Assembly (NCBI RefSeq): GCF_000275725.1 | Contig: NZ_AJTS01000031.1 | Coordinates: forward strand, 1-42,541 | Direction: 5' to 3' | From: Vreelandella stevensii S18214 | Lineage (GTDB): Bacteria; Pseudomonadota; Gammaproteobacteria; Pseudomonadales; Halomonadaceae | Length of the DNA stretch: 42,541 bases | Shown: one piece after another, positions 31,393 to 40,340 of the stretch | How positions within the stretch are numbered: position 1 is the first letter of the stretch | Layout of the letters: each line of letters opens with the position of its first letter | Translations under genes and position numbers: made by a program | Notes under the pieces: generated by a model | Told to the model about the DNA's origin: nothing | The model's database searches: none | What the model saw: only the letters and a program-made list of their open reading frames with translations

Positions 31393-31417
31393 AACTCCGA
31401 TAACCTGAACGATACGA

Positions 31418-31493
31418 TGGCGTCCCATAGGGGGTTCGAACCCCTGTTCCCGCCGTGAAAGGGCGGTGTCCTGGACCACTAGACGAATGGGAC
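31418..31493 (-). tRNA. tRNA-Glu (TTC), copy 1
   Basis: This is the promoter-proximal tRNA of the array, with anticodon TTC and encoded CCA, about 30 nt downstream of a near-consensus promoter. Confidence 0.97.
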
Positions 31494-31521
31494 GTTTCAT
31501 TGCCTCGTCGAGGTGGCGCGT

Positions 31522-31550
31522 ATATTAATCAGCGCACCTCTTACTGTCAA
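31522..31550 (-). promoter_or_regulatory. strong sigma-70 promoter of the Gly-Glu tRNA array
   Basis: On the minus strand a perfect TTGACA (31545-31550) and TAATAT (31522-31527) are 17 nt apart. The GC-rich discriminator ACGCGCC suggests stringent control. Confidence 0.88.
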
Positions 31551-31687
31551 GCCCTCTGATATCGAAACGTTTTATGCCTGCGCAACGAAGGTGCCTGACG
31601 GCAATAACATGCGCGATAACGGTGCACGAAACTTGCCCATGCGCACCACGCCACCCGTTCAGCGCATCCTACAAAGCCCTAAAAATC

Positions 31688-31704
31688 TTTTATTTAAAAT
31701 AAAA
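31688..31704. repeat. AT-rich palindrome upstream of the TRAP promoter
   Basis: TTTTATTTAAAATAAAA is a perfect 17-bp palindrome about 25 nt upstream of the sigma-54 -24 element. It may be an upstream element or a bending site; no specific binder is recognised. The rest of 31551-31680 holds nothing I can support. Confidence 0.5.
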
Positions 31705-31712
31705 TCGATTTT

Positions 31713-31730
31713 TTGGCATATCCCTTGCTT
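31713..31730 (+). promoter_or_regulatory. sigma-54 (RpoN) promoter of the TRAP operon
   Basis: TTGGCATATCCCTTGCTT has the invariant GG (31715-31716) and GC (31727-31728) with exactly 10 nt between them, as in the consensus TGGCAC-N5-TTGC. It predicts a start near 31740 and a leader of about 60 nt before dctP. An enhancer-binding activator would be required. Confidence 0.75.
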
Positions 31731-31801
31731 TGTACACAGCGTCCCTCGGCGATTGGTGCTCCCCTACCACTGCCGTCTTTCCTTACTGCATGAGGTGCTG
31801 T

Positions 31802-32905
31802 ATGTCCTTTACCCGTCGCAAGTTTCTTACCAGCGCTGCTCTGACATCCACTGCGGGGCTGGTGTTGGGCGCCCCTTCCTTGGCCAAGGCGCAGTCGAGC
31901 GAACAGTTCAACTGGCGAATGACCAATGCCTACAGCCCCGGCTCTCCGTTCTATGTAGAAGGGCCCGGCAGCCCGCGGGACGTGATTGCCAAGATCAACG
32001 CCATGTCGGGCGGACGGCTCAATATTCAGCACTTTGCAGCAGGAGAACTGATCCCGGCCTTCGAAGGCTTCGAGGCCGTGCAGAGCGGCACCATCGAAAT
32101 GAACGCCGCCAACAGCTACTTCTGGTCGGGCACCACGTTCGCCGCGCAATACTTCACTACCGTGCCCTTCGGCATGAGCTTCATGGGCCATATGGCCTGG
32201 CTGTATCACGGCGGTGGCCTGGAGCTATGGGAAGAAGTGTATGAGCCTTACGGCATGATCGCCCTGCCGTTGAACAATACAGGCGTGCAGATGACCGGCT
32301 GGTTCCGTGAGCCCATCGAGGACATCGGCCAGTTGAACGGGCTGCGCATGCGTATTCCGGGCCTGGCCGGGAAAGTCTATGCCGCGCTGGGGGTCGATGC
32401 CCGTGTACTGCCCGGCGGTGAAATCTTCCCGGCGCTGGAGCGGGGCGTCATCGATGCAGCAGAGTTCGTGGGCCCTTACCAGGATCGCCGCATGGGGCTG
32501 CAGAATGCCGCGAAGTTTTATCACACCACCGGCTGGCACGAGCCTGCCACCACCGGTGAGCTGCTGATTTCCAAACAGCATTGGGATGCCCTTCCCGACG
32601 ATCTCAAGATGATCGTGAAAAGTGCCTGCATGGCGGCGTGTCTGGAAAGCGTCACCTGGTCGGAAGCCGTCAACGGCGAGGCCATGGCCGACCTGGTGGA
32701 CAACCACGGCGTTACCGCAAGCCCCCTGCCAGCCCCGGTGGTCGAAGCGCTGCGTGAAGCCACGATGGATACCCTGGCCACCGAAGCCAACGCCGACCCG
32801 CTGGTACGCAAGGTCCACGACAGCTACATGGCCTTCAAGGCCAACCATGACCGCTGGGCAGGCCCCAGCGAACGCGCCTGGTTAAACGACATCATCGGGG
32901 TGTGA
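31802..32905 (+). CDS. dctP: TRAP transporter substrate-binding protein (DctP family, 2-oxoacid type)
   Basis: This 367-residue periplasmic binding protein has a Tat-type signal peptide (twin arginine in FTRRKFLT, hydrophobic core, cleavage after AKA near residue 30). The mature protein matches the TakP/lactate branch of TRAP binding proteins: LRMRIPGLAGKVYAALGV holds the conserved arginine region that binds the ligand carboxylate, and TGWHEPATTGELL resembles the GWHEPG motif. Substrates are likely a 2-oxo or hydroxy acid. ATG at 31802 follows GAGG. It is followed by dctQ after 1 nt and by dctM. The sigma-54 promoter upstream suggests control by nitrogen or by a dicarboxylate-type sensor. Confidence 0.9.
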   Translation: MSFTRRKFLTSAALTSTAGLVLGAPSLAKAQSSEQFNWRMTNAYSPGSPFYVEGPGSPRDVIAKINAMSGGRLNIQHFAAGELIPAFEGFEAVQSGTIEMNAANSYFWSGTTFAAQYFTTVPFGMSFMGHMAWLYHGGGLELWEEVYEPYGMIALPLNNTGVQMTGWFREPIEDIGQLNGLRMRIPGLAGKVYAALGVDARVLPGGEIFPALERGVIDAAEFVGPYQDRRMGLQNAAKFYHTTGWHEPATTGELLISKQHWDALPDDLKMIVKSACMAACLESVTWSEAVNGEAMADLVDNHGVTASPLPAPVVEALREATMDTLATEANADPLVRKVHDSYMAFKANHDRWAGPSERAWLNDIIGV

Positions 32906-32906
32906 T

Positions 32907-33416
32907 ATGCAAGCCGTGGAACGTCTTGTCCACGGAATCGAGGCGGTGGTCCGGCTGTTTGGCTTGATCGCCGCCTGGATTTGCGTGGTGCTGGTTGCCC
33001 TGGTCGCGGGCGATGTGGTCATGCGCTACCTGTTCAGCATTGGCGCCGTCTGGCTTCAGGAGCTGCAGTGGCACTTGATTTCCCCCATCGCCCTGTTCGG
33101 CATGTCGTACCTGCTGTTCGTGGGCGAACAGGTGCGGGTGGATGTGTTTTACGAGCGCTTTCCGGTCGCAGTACAGCGCACCATCGAAGTGATCGGCGGC
33201 CTGCTGCTATTGGTCATGGGGCTCTACATCGCCTGGCTGACCCTGCCCTGGGTAGAGCAGTCATATCTGCGTAACGAAACCTCACCCAACCCAGGCGGCC
33301 TGCCCTTCCGCTGGCTGCTCAAATCGCTCATCCCTCTGGGGTTTCTTCTGTTGGCACTGCAAGGCCTGGCCCACGCACTGCGCCAGGGGTTGGCCCTTCC
33401 AAGCCGAGGTGAATAA
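32907..33416 (+). CDS. dctQ: TRAP transporter small membrane subunit
   Basis: This 169-residue protein has four hydrophobic helices, the form of the DctQ subunit. The segment GAVWLQELQWHLISPIALFG is the conserved EE/QEL-type motif of the family, close to the middle. It starts 1 nt after the dctP stop and ends 3 nt before dctM, so the three are an operon. The fused QM form is not seen here. Confidence 0.93.
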   Translation: MQAVERLVHGIEAVVRLFGLIAAWICVVLVALVAGDVVMRYLFSIGAVWLQELQWHLISPIALFGMSYLLFVGEQVRVDVFYERFPVAVQRTIEVIGGLLLLVMGLYIAWLTLPWVEQSYLRNETSPNPGGLPFRWLLKSLIPLGFLLLALQGLAHALRQGLALPSRGE

Positions 33417-33419
33417 CGC

Positions 33420-34745
33420 ATGTCTCCTAATGAGTGGCTAGCGATCGGCATGATCGTCGCCTTTTTCGTACTACTGCTGATCGGTATTCCGGTGGCTATC
33501 AGCATCGCCGTCACGGCCTTCGTGTTTGGCTACCTGGGGTTTGGCCCCATGCTGTTCAACCTGCTGCCCTCGCGCATCTACGGCGTGGTCACCAACTACA
33601 CCTTCATGGCCATCCCCCTATTCGTGTTCATGGGGGTGATGCTGGAGAAGTCGAAGCTGGCCGAAGAGCTGATCGACGTGGTCGGTCACCTGTTCGGGGG
33701 ACTCTCCGGCGGCATGGGGGTGGCCATCATCTTCGTGGGCGTACTGCTGGGCGCTGCCACGGGTATCGTCGGGGCGACCATCGTCACGCTGGGCCTGTTG
33801 ACACTCCCCACCCTGCTGCGCCGTGGCTACCCTAAAACCCTGGCCACCGGCATGATTTGTGCGTCGGGCACGCTGGGGCAAATCATCCCCCCTAGCCTGG
33901 TACTGATTCTGCTGGCGGAGATCCTCGGTGAATCCGTGGGCACCATGTTTGCGGCGGCCATGGTGCCGGGGCTGGCCCTGGCCGGGATCTATATTCTGGC
34001 GATTCTGGTGCTGGCCAAACTCTACCCCGGCATGATGCCGCCCATTCCCGCCGAAGAGCGTGCGCTGCTCAGCAAAAAGCAGCTATTGTTCAAGGTGGCC
34101 ACTGTGGTGGGGCCGCCGGTGGGGCTGGTGTTTGCCGTGCTGGGTTCGATCATCGGCGGAATTGCCGCCCCCACCGAAGCCGCTGCTATGGGGGCGCTCG
34201 GCGCGCTGGTCTTCGTCGCGTGCTCTGGGCGGCTCACGGTGGCCCTGCTGAGCGAGGTCGCCAAGGCCACGCTGATCATTTCTGCCATGGTCTTCTTCAT
34301 TCTGATCAGCGCTCAGGTCTTTGGCCTGGCCTTCCGTGGGCTGGGTGGCGAGCATCTCGTGGGCCGCATGTTCGACTGGGTCCCCGGGGGCGAGCTCGGC
34401 GCGCTGCTGTTCATGCTGCTGCTGATGTTCGTGCTGGGCTTCTTCCTGGAATGGATAGAAATTACCTATATTGCCCTGCCGCTGTTTTTGCCCTTCTTCG
34501 TACAAATGGGCATCGATATGGTATGGCTGGGCATTCTGGTGGGTCTGGTGTTGCAAACCTCGTTTCTCACGCCACCGTTTGGCTGGTCGCTGTTTTTCCT
34601 CAAGGGCGTGGCCCCCAAGGAGGTTTCGACCCTCGATATCTACAAAGGCGCGCTGCCCTTCATTGGCCTGCAATTCCTGGCCGTGGCGCTGGTCTTCGCC
34701 TTCCCGGCCATTGCCACCTGGCTACCCGACGCCATTGGCTGGTAG
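33420..34745 (+). CDS. dctM: TRAP transporter large membrane subunit
   Basis: DctM is the transport channel of the TRAP system, driven by an ion gradient. The 441-residue protein has about 12 hydrophobic segments. The family signatures GAATGIVGATIVTLGLLTLP and ASGTLGQIIPPSLVLIL are clear. Its stop lies in the first copy of a 15-bp direct repeat that separates it from the gamma-glutamyltransferase gene. Uptake and that enzyme are probably functionally linked. Confidence 0.95.
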   Translation: MSPNEWLAIGMIVAFFVLLLIGIPVAISIAVTAFVFGYLGFGPMLFNLLPSRIYGVVTNYTFMAIPLFVFMGVMLEKSKLAEELIDVVGHLFGGLSGGMGVAIIFVGVLLGAATGIVGATIVTLGLLTLPTLLRRGYPKTLATGMICASGTLGQIIPPSLVLILLAEILGESVGTMFAAAMVPGLALAGIYILAILVLAKLYPGMMPPIPAEERALLSKKQLLFKVATVVGPPVGLVFAVLGSIIGGIAAPTEAAAMGALGALVFVACSGRLTVALLSEVAKATLIISAMVFFILISAQVFGLAFRGLGGEHLVGRMFDWVPGGELGALLFMLLLMFVLGFFLEWIEITYIALPLFLPFFVQMGIDMVWLGILVGLVLQTSFLTPPFGWSLFFLKGVAPKEVSTLDIYKGALPFIGLQFLAVALVFAFPAIATWLPDAIGW

Positions 34746-34773
34746 CCCTTGATAACAGTAGCCCTTGATAACA
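34743..34773. repeat. 15-bp direct repeat after dctM
   Basis: TAGCCCTTGATAACA occurs twice with 1 nt between copies. The first copy begins at the dctM stop codon. The second ends 12 nt before the next start, close to the ribosome site. Confidence 0.9.
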
Positions 34774-34785
34774 AAGGATAACGTC

Positions 34786-36372
34786 ATGCTTCATACACAA
34801 CGTAGTTACGGCGGCAGCTGTGTTGCCCCCCACCACCTGGCCGCCAGTGCCGGTCGCGACGTGCTCAAACAAGGCGGCAATGCGGTAGAAGCCATGGTGG
34901 CCGCCGCAGCGGCCATCGCCGTGGTCTACCCGCACATGAACGCGCTGGGTGGCGACGGTTTCTGGCTGATTCACGAACCAGGCAAGCCGCCCATTGCCAT
35001 CGATGCCTGCGGGCCAGCCGCCGCGCTGGCCAGCGCCGATTTTTACGCTGGCGAATCACACATCCCGGAACGCGGCCCCCAGGCAGCCCTGACCATGGCG
35101 GGCACCATTGGCGGTTGGCAGGAAGCACTCAACGTGGCCTCCCAGTGGGGCACGGCGCTACCGCTGACGACCCTGCTGGCCGATGCCATTCGCCATGCCG
35201 ACGACGGCGTGGCGGTTTCCCAAAGCCAGGAGGCGCTGACCGCCAAGCACCTTGCGCGGCTCAGCCAAAGCCCCGGCTTCAACGAAGCCTTCCTGCTCGA
35301 TGGCAAGGTCCCCCGGGAAGGCGAGCGGCTGCGCCAGCCGCGCCTGGCCCGAACCCTCGAACGTCTGGCCAGTGCAGGGCTGGATGACTTCTACCGTGGC
35401 GAACTGGCCGCCAGCATGGCCCAGGACCTGGCCGCGCTGGGCAGCCCGCTGCGGTTGGAGGATTTCCACGCCTATCGCGCCCAGCAGGTCACGCCGCTGC
35501 AGGTACAGCTGCAGGACGCGACACTCTACAACCTGCCCGCCCCGACCCAGGGCATGGCCTCGCTGATGATTCTCGGCATCTACGAACGCCTCAAGGCTGC
35601 CGAGCCCAACGGCTTCGAGCATCTGCACGGCTTGATCGAGGCCACCAAACGCGCCTTCATGCTGCGCGATAGCCACGTCACCGACCCCCAGCGGGTGCCT
35701 GCCCCCCTGCAGTCGCTGCTAAGCGCCGAGCGCCTGGCCGAAGAAGCTGCCGCCATTGACCCGGCCAGCGCCCTGCCCTGGCCCCATGAGCCCGCGCCGG
35801 GCGACACCATCTGGATGGGCACCGTGGATAGCCAGGGCCGCTCGGTGAGCTTCATTCAGAGCATCTACTGGGAGTTCGGCAGTGGCGTCGTGCTGCCGGA
35901 AAGCGGCGTGCTCTGGCAAAACCGAGGCATCAGTTTTTCACTCGACCCCAATCATCTGCGCGGCCTGGCCCCGGGGCGCAAGCCGTTTCACACCCTCAAT
36001 CCGGCGCTGGCCCTGTTCGAAGACGGGCGCACCATGGTGTACGGCACCATGGGCGGTGAAGGCCAGCCACAAACCCAAGCCGCGGTGTTCTCCCGCTACG
36101 CGCTACATGGCATGCTACTGCAGCAGGCGGTCACCGCACCACGCTGGCTATTAGGGCGCACCTGGGGCGAGACCAGCACCAACTTGAAGCTGGAAGCGCG
36201 TTTCGACGATGCCCTGGTGACCGCCCTCGCCACGGCGGGCCACGATGTAGAAGTACTGCCCGAGGCCTTCAGCGACACCATGGGCCATGCCGGTGGCATC
36301 GTACGCCACCCGGATGGCCTGATCGAAAGCGCCCATGACCCCCGCAGCAACGGCGGCGCCGCCAGCGTTTAG
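34786..36372 (+). CDS. gamma-glutamyltransferase-family enzyme
   Basis: This 528-residue N-terminal-nucleophile hydrolase resembles gamma-glutamyltranspeptidases, which self-cleave at a Thr. The N-terminal part has VAPHHLAASAGRDVLKQGGNAVEA and NALGGDGFWLI. The probable nucleophile is T341 in GDTIWMGTVDSQG, corresponding to TTHFSVVD of classical GGT, with an isoleucine and tryptophan replacing the second Thr and His. GRKPFHTLNPALA and TMGGEGQPQTQ are family-like. There is no signal peptide, so the enzyme is probably cytoplasmic. AAGGA precedes the ATG at 34786. Tandem placement after dctPQM suggests it acts on the imported compound. Activity on glutathione itself is doubtful. Confidence 0.86.
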   Translation: MLHTQRSYGGSCVAPHHLAASAGRDVLKQGGNAVEAMVAAAAAIAVVYPHMNALGGDGFWLIHEPGKPPIAIDACGPAAALASADFYAGESHIPERGPQAALTMAGTIGGWQEALNVASQWGTALPLTTLLADAIRHADDGVAVSQSQEALTAKHLARLSQSPGFNEAFLLDGKVPREGERLRQPRLARTLERLASAGLDDFYRGELAASMAQDLAALGSPLRLEDFHAYRAQQVTPLQVQLQDATLYNLPAPTQGMASLMILGIYERLKAAEPNGFEHLHGLIEATKRAFMLRDSHVTDPQRVPAPLQSLLSAERLAEEAAAIDPASALPWPHEPAPGDTIWMGTVDSQGRSVSFIQSIYWEFGSGVVLPESGVLWQNRGISFSLDPNHLRGLAPGRKPFHTLNPALALFEDGRTMVYGTMGGEGQPQTQAAVFSRYALHGMLLQQAVTAPRWLLGRTWGETSTNLKLEARFDDALVTALATAGHDVEVLPEAFSDTMGHAGGIVRHPDGLIESAHDPRSNGGAASV

Positions 36373-36521
36373 GCCCGGTACTGGCGCTATCGCCCACTTT
36401 CGCACATGCTGAACCTGAGCAGGGCTGCCATTGTCACTGGTATAGCGTCAGGCATAACGGTGGTATCCTGCCTGCCCCATAAGCCTCTGCTTATCAGCAA
36501 CCGGAGGGAGAGGAGAGCCCC

Positions 36522-36920
36522 ATGGCGAAAATAGCGAAATCCCCTGAAGAATGGCGCCAGCAGTTGACCCCGGAGCAGTACCGCGTCGCCCGGGAGAAGG
36601 GTACCGAGCGTCCGTTTACCGGTGACTATCAAGTGAGCGATGCCCAGGGCATCTACCACTGCGTCTGCTGTCATGCGCCGCTGTTCGAGAACGAACACAA
36701 GTTCGATGCAGGCTGTGGCTGGCCAAGCTTCGACAGGCCACTGGGCATCCGCTGCGTGGAAGAGCATCGCGATACTTCCCACGGCATGATTCGCACCGAA
36801 GTAGTGTGTTCCCACTGCGATGCCCACCTGGGACACGTGTTTCCCGACGGCCCCCCGCAAACGACGGGCCTGCGCTACTGCATCAACTCGGTCTCTTTGG
36901 AGTTTCACCCCGACGAATAA
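36522..36920 (+). CDS. msrB: peptide methionine-R-sulfoxide reductase MsrB
   Basis: MsrB repairs methionine-R-sulfoxide in proteins. The 132-residue protein has the zinc site C47, C50, C96 and C99 and the catalytic C120 in [15 protein letters not shown] (C65) holds a candidate resolving cysteine with a 55-residue spacing to the catalytic one. No MsrA domain is attached and no signal peptide is present, so it acts in the cytoplasm. A purine-rich ribosome site (GGAGGGAGAGGAG) precedes the ATG. Confidence 0.96.
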   Translation: MAKIAKSPEEWRQQLTPEQYRVAREKGTERPFTGDYQVSDAQGIYHCVCCHAPLFENEHKFDAGCGWPSFDRPLGIRCVEEHRDTSHGMIRTEVVCSHCDAHLGHVFPDGPPQTTGLRYCINSVSLEFHPDE

Positions 36921-37014
36921 TTGATCCCAAACGAAGCGCAGCAAGGCGGGCACCATCTGTTAGAATGGCGGCCCGCTTTTTTATGCCGAATGTTAGTGCT
37001 TGCAGGAGATCCCC

Positions 37015-37974
37015 ATGCTCGGCTGGTTCCCAGGACACATGAACAAGGCCCGCCGCCAGATCAAGGACGCGCTGCCGGAAATCGATGTCGTGATCGAAGT
37101 GCTCGATGCGCGGCTCCCCTATTCCAGCGCCAACCCGATGCTGGCCGAGCTGACCCGCCACAAGCCGGTCCTCAAGATTCTGTCGCGTGCCGACCTGGCC
37201 GACCCTGCGCGTACCGACGAGTGGGTCGCGTTTTTCGATGCCCAAGCCGACACACGGGCGCTGGCCATCACCACCACCAACACCCGGGAACTGAAGCGCA
37301 TTCCCCGGCTTTGCCATGAGCTGGCCGGTGCGGTGCGTGCCGACCGTGATGTTCGTGTGATGGTCATGGGGATTCCCAACGTCGGCAAGTCGACGCTGAT
37401 CAACGGCCTGGCAGGACGCAAGATCGCCAAGACCGGTAACGAGCCCGCCGTGACCAAGCGCCAGCAAAAGGTACGCATCGATGGCCGCGTGGCACTGATC
37501 GATACGCCTGGTGTGCTGTGGCCCAAAATCGAGGATCAGGCCAGTGCCTACCGGCTGGCGGCCAGCGGTGCCATTCGCGACACGGCCATCGAGTATACCG
37601 ATGTGGCCATGGTGGCCTGTGCCGAACTCGCCAAACGCTACCCCGGCGCGCTGACGGCCCGCTACAAGCTCAAGGCGCTGCCCCGCTATGAAGCCCCTGC
37701 CACCCCTCAGGCAGAGGTCGATGCCGATGGCCCCCAGAAGCCCGACTTTATGGCCATTGCCGGGTTCGATGGCCACGCCATCCTCACCGAAATTGCCAGC
37801 AAGCGCGGTGGTTTGCGCCCTGGCGGCGCCGTGGACCTGCACCGAGGCGCCGAAGTGCTGCTGCATGAACTGCGCGACGGCAAGGTGGGCAGGCTGACGC
37901 TGGAAACCCCCGAGGACATTCCACCGCCCGTGGAGCAAATCGACCAAGACAGCTCGCCATCAAGCAACGCATAA
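37015..37974 (+). CDS. ylqF: circularly permuted ribosome biogenesis GTPase (YlqF/RbgA family)
   Basis: This 319-residue GTPase assists late assembly of the 50S subunit. The G motifs are permuted as in the YlqF/RbgA family: G4 (SRAD, 57-60) comes before G1 (GIPNVGKS, 119-126) and G3 (DTPG, 163-166). The family N-terminus WFPGHMNKARRQI is intact. The ATG at 37015 follows CAGGAG; an in-frame TTG five codons upstream is less likely. The C-terminal ANTAR-like domain (about 230-300) is acidic at the end. An imperfect GCGGGC/GCCCGC hairpin with a T-run lies just before the gene. Confidence 0.92.
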   Translation: MLGWFPGHMNKARRQIKDALPEIDVVIEVLDARLPYSSANPMLAELTRHKPVLKILSRADLADPARTDEWVAFFDAQADTRALAITTTNTRELKRIPRLCHELAGAVRADRDVRVMVMGIPNVGKSTLINGLAGRKIAKTGNEPAVTKRQQKVRIDGRVALIDTPGVLWPKIEDQASAYRLAASGAIRDTAIEYTDVAMVACAELAKRYPGALTARYKLKALPRYEAPATPQAEVDADGPQKPDFMAIAGFDGHAILTEIASKRGGLRPGGAVDLHRGAEVLLHELRDGKVGRLTLETPEDIPPPVEQIDQDSSPSSNA

Positions 37975-38029
37975 TGGGCGAATAATCAGTCACTCCCACG
38001 GCAATGGACACTTTTGGATAACGCACCCC

Positions 38030-39277
38030 ATGGACACCGCGCAGCCTAACGAATCACACACGCTCAAGAAGTCCCATAAACTGCACAATGTCTGCTATGA
38101 CATTCGCGGCCCGGTTCTCGACCATGCCAAGCGCCTGGAAGAGGAAGGCCAGCGGATTCTCAAGCTCAACATTGGCAATCCGGCCCCCTTTGGTTTCGAG
38201 GCACCGGAAGAGATTCTCCAGGACGTCATGCGCAACCTGCCCACCGCCCAGGGCTACTGTGATTCGAAAGGGCTCTACTCTGCGCGCAAGGCCATCATGC
38301 AGGAGTGCCAGCGCAAGCAGATCCCCGGCGTCGGTATCGAAGATATCTATATCGGCAACGGCGTGTCCGAGCTGATCGTCATGGCCATGCAGGCGCTGCT
38401 CAACGATGGCGATGAAGTACTGATCCCGGCACCGGACTACCCGCTATGGACCGCTGCTGCCCACCTGTCGGGCGGCCACGGCGTTCACTATCTGTGCGAC
38501 GAGCAGGCCGACTGGGCGCCGGACATGGCCGACATTCGTGCCAAGGTCACCAGCCGTACCCGGGCCATCGTCATCATCAACCCCAACAACCCCACCGGGG
38601 CAGTGTACTCTCCGGAAGTGGTGCGGGAAGTCCTCGAGATCGCCAAACAGCACAATCTGGTGGTATTCTCCGACGAGATCTACGACAAGATTCTCTACGA
38701 CAGGGTCGAGCACACCGCCACGGGGGCGCTGGCCGACGACGATCAACTGGTCATCACCATGAACGGGCTTTCCAAGAGCTACCGCTGCGCTGGTTTTCGC
38801 TCCGGCTGGATGACCATTTCCGGCACGCTGGCCAAACAGCGGGCCAAGGATTTCATTCAGGGCCTGACCATGCTGGCCTCCATGCGGCTGTGCGCCAACG
38901 TACCTGCCCAGCACGCCATTCAAACGGCGCTGGGCGGCTACCAGTCCATCAATGACCTGATCCTGCCTGGCGGGCGCCTGCTGGCGCAGCGGGACATCAC
39001 CATCGAGAAGCTCAACGCCATTCCCGGTGTCTCCTGCGTAACACCCAAAGGGGCGCTCTACGCGTTTCCGCGCTTGGACCCCAAGGTCTTCAATATCAAG
39101 AATGACCAGCAGCTGGTGCTGGACCTGTTATTGCAAGAAAAGATCCTGCTGGTGCAAGGCACGGCCTTCAACTGGCCAGACCCGGACCACGTGCGCATCG
39201 TGACGCTGCCCTGGGCCGACCAGCTGGGCGACGCGCTGGATCGCTTTGCCAATTTCCTGTCACGCTATCGGCAGTAG
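38030..39277 (+). CDS. alaA: glutamate-pyruvate aminotransferase AlaA
   Basis: This class I PLP aminotransferase makes alanine from pyruvate and glutamate. The PLP lysine is K249 in MNGLSKSYRCAGFRSGW. NPNNPTGAVY (184-193) and the YDIRGPVLDHAKRLEE N-terminus match AlaA (YfbQ). The length (415 aa) is about 10 residues more than E. coli AlaA at the N-terminus. The ATG at 38030 is the first in frame, with GGATAA upstream. It lies 55 nt after the GTPase gene and is followed by an inverted repeat before htpX. Confidence 0.95.
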   Translation: MDTAQPNESHTLKKSHKLHNVCYDIRGPVLDHAKRLEEEGQRILKLNIGNPAPFGFEAPEEILQDVMRNLPTAQGYCDSKGLYSARKAIMQECQRKQIPGVGIEDIYIGNGVSELIVMAMQALLNDGDEVLIPAPDYPLWTAAAHLSGGHGVHYLCDEQADWAPDMADIRAKVTSRTRAIVIINPNNPTGAVYSPEVVREVLEIAKQHNLVVFSDEIYDKILYDRVEHTATGALADDDQLVITMNGLSKSYRCAGFRSGWMTISGTLAKQRAKDFIQGLTMLASMRLCANVPAQHAIQTALGGYQSINDLILPGGRLLAQRDITIEKLNAIPGVSCVTPKGALYAFPRLDPKVFNIKNDQQLVLDLLLQEKILLVQGTAFNWPDPDHVRIVTLPWADQLGDALDRFANFLSRYRQ

Positions 39278-39292
39278 TTATTTCAGTCTTCA

Positions 39293-39344
39293 TGTCCGTC
39301 GCTACAGCATTAAAAACAGCTACTTGAAACTGTAGCGACGGGCA
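39293..39344. repeat. long imperfect inverted repeat between alaA and htpX
   Basis: TGTCCGTCGCTACAG (39293-39307) pairs with CTGTAGCGACGGGCA (39330-39344), a 15-bp stem with one G-U pair, around a 22-nt AT-rich loop. No T-run follows, so it is not a standard terminator. It could be an RNA stability element or a remnant of a mobile repeat. Confidence 0.8.
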
Positions 39345-39403
39345 CGCATCTAAGCCATATTCCAGCAAGACCCCGCTATAAACCTGAAGGGAGAAACCCA
39401 CCC

Positions 39404-40309
39404 ATGATGCGAATTATGCTGTTTCTGGCCACCAACCTCGCCGTCGTACTGGTGGCTAGCTTTACGCTGCGCCTGTTCGGCGTCGAGGGCTATCTGCGCA
39501 GCCAGGGAATCAACTTCACTGGCCTACTGCTGTTCTGCTTCATCGTCGGCATGGCGGGCTCGATCATCTCGCTGTTCATGTCCAAATGGCTGGCCAAGCG
39601 CTCCACGGGCACGGTGATCATCGAAACGCCTTCCAACGCCACCGAAAAGTGGCTGGTGGACACCGTGGCCGAGCTTTCCCGTGAAGCCGGGATCAAGACC
39701 CCCGAAGTGGGCATTTTCCCGGCCCAGCAATCCAATGCATTTGCTACCGGCTGGAACAAGAACGACTCGCTGGTAGCCGTCTCGGCGGGCCTGCTCAACC
39801 GCATGCGCCCCGAAGAGGTCCGCGCGGTACTGGCCCACGAGATTGGCCACGTGGCCAACGGCGACATGGTCACCCTGGCACTGATCCAGGGCGTGGTGAA
39901 CACCTTCGTGATGTTCTTTGCCCGTGCCGTCGCCCACTTGATCGACACCTTCCTGAAAAGCCGCAGCGACGGTGAAGGCGGCCTGGGCTTCATGGGGTAT
40001 TTTGCGGTGGTCATGATTGCCGAGATCGTGTTTGGCATCCTTGCGTCGGCCATCGTGGCGTGGTTCTCGCGCTACCGCGAATACCGCGCCGACGAAGCGG
40101 GTGCACGCTTGGCGGGCACCGGCGCCATGGTCAACGCCTTGGCGCGCCTGAAGGCCGAAACCGAAATGCCCGACCAGATGCCCGACCAGATGCGCGCCAT
40201 GGCCATCACCAAAGGCCAGACCCGCTCGCTGATGGAGCGCATGTTCGCCAGCCACCCACCGCTGGACGACCGCATTCGCGCCCTGAAAGAAGCCGCCTAC
40301 CGTCAGTGA
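39404..40309 (+). CDS. htpX: membrane zinc protease HtpX
   Basis: HtpX degrades damaged membrane proteins together with FtsH and is usually under envelope-stress control. The 301-residue protein has two N-terminal hydrophobic segments, the zinc motif HEIGH (H145, E146, H149) and two further hydrophobic segments, with the third ligand region REYRADE (E226). The start is ATG-ATG at 39404, preceded by AAGGGAG. A 12-bp tandem duplication gives MPDQMPDQM near the C-terminus. It is followed by a strong bidirectional terminator. No Cpx-type site was recognised upstream. Confidence 0.96.
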   Translation: MMRIMLFLATNLAVVLVASFTLRLFGVEGYLRSQGINFTGLLLFCFIVGMAGSIISLFMSKWLAKRSTGTVIIETPSNATEKWLVDTVAELSREAGIKTPEVGIFPAQQSNAFATGWNKNDSLVAVSAGLLNRMRPEEVRAVLAHEIGHVANGDMVTLALIQGVVNTFVMFFARAVAHLIDTFLKSRSDGEGGLGFMGYFAVVMIAEIVFGILASAIVAWFSRYREYRADEAGARLAGTGAMVNALARLKAETEMPDQMPDQMRAMAITKGQTRSLMERMFASHPPLDDRIRALKEAAYRQ

Positions 40310-40340
40310 TGCTAACCGTCACTTAACGGCAGTCGCTACC

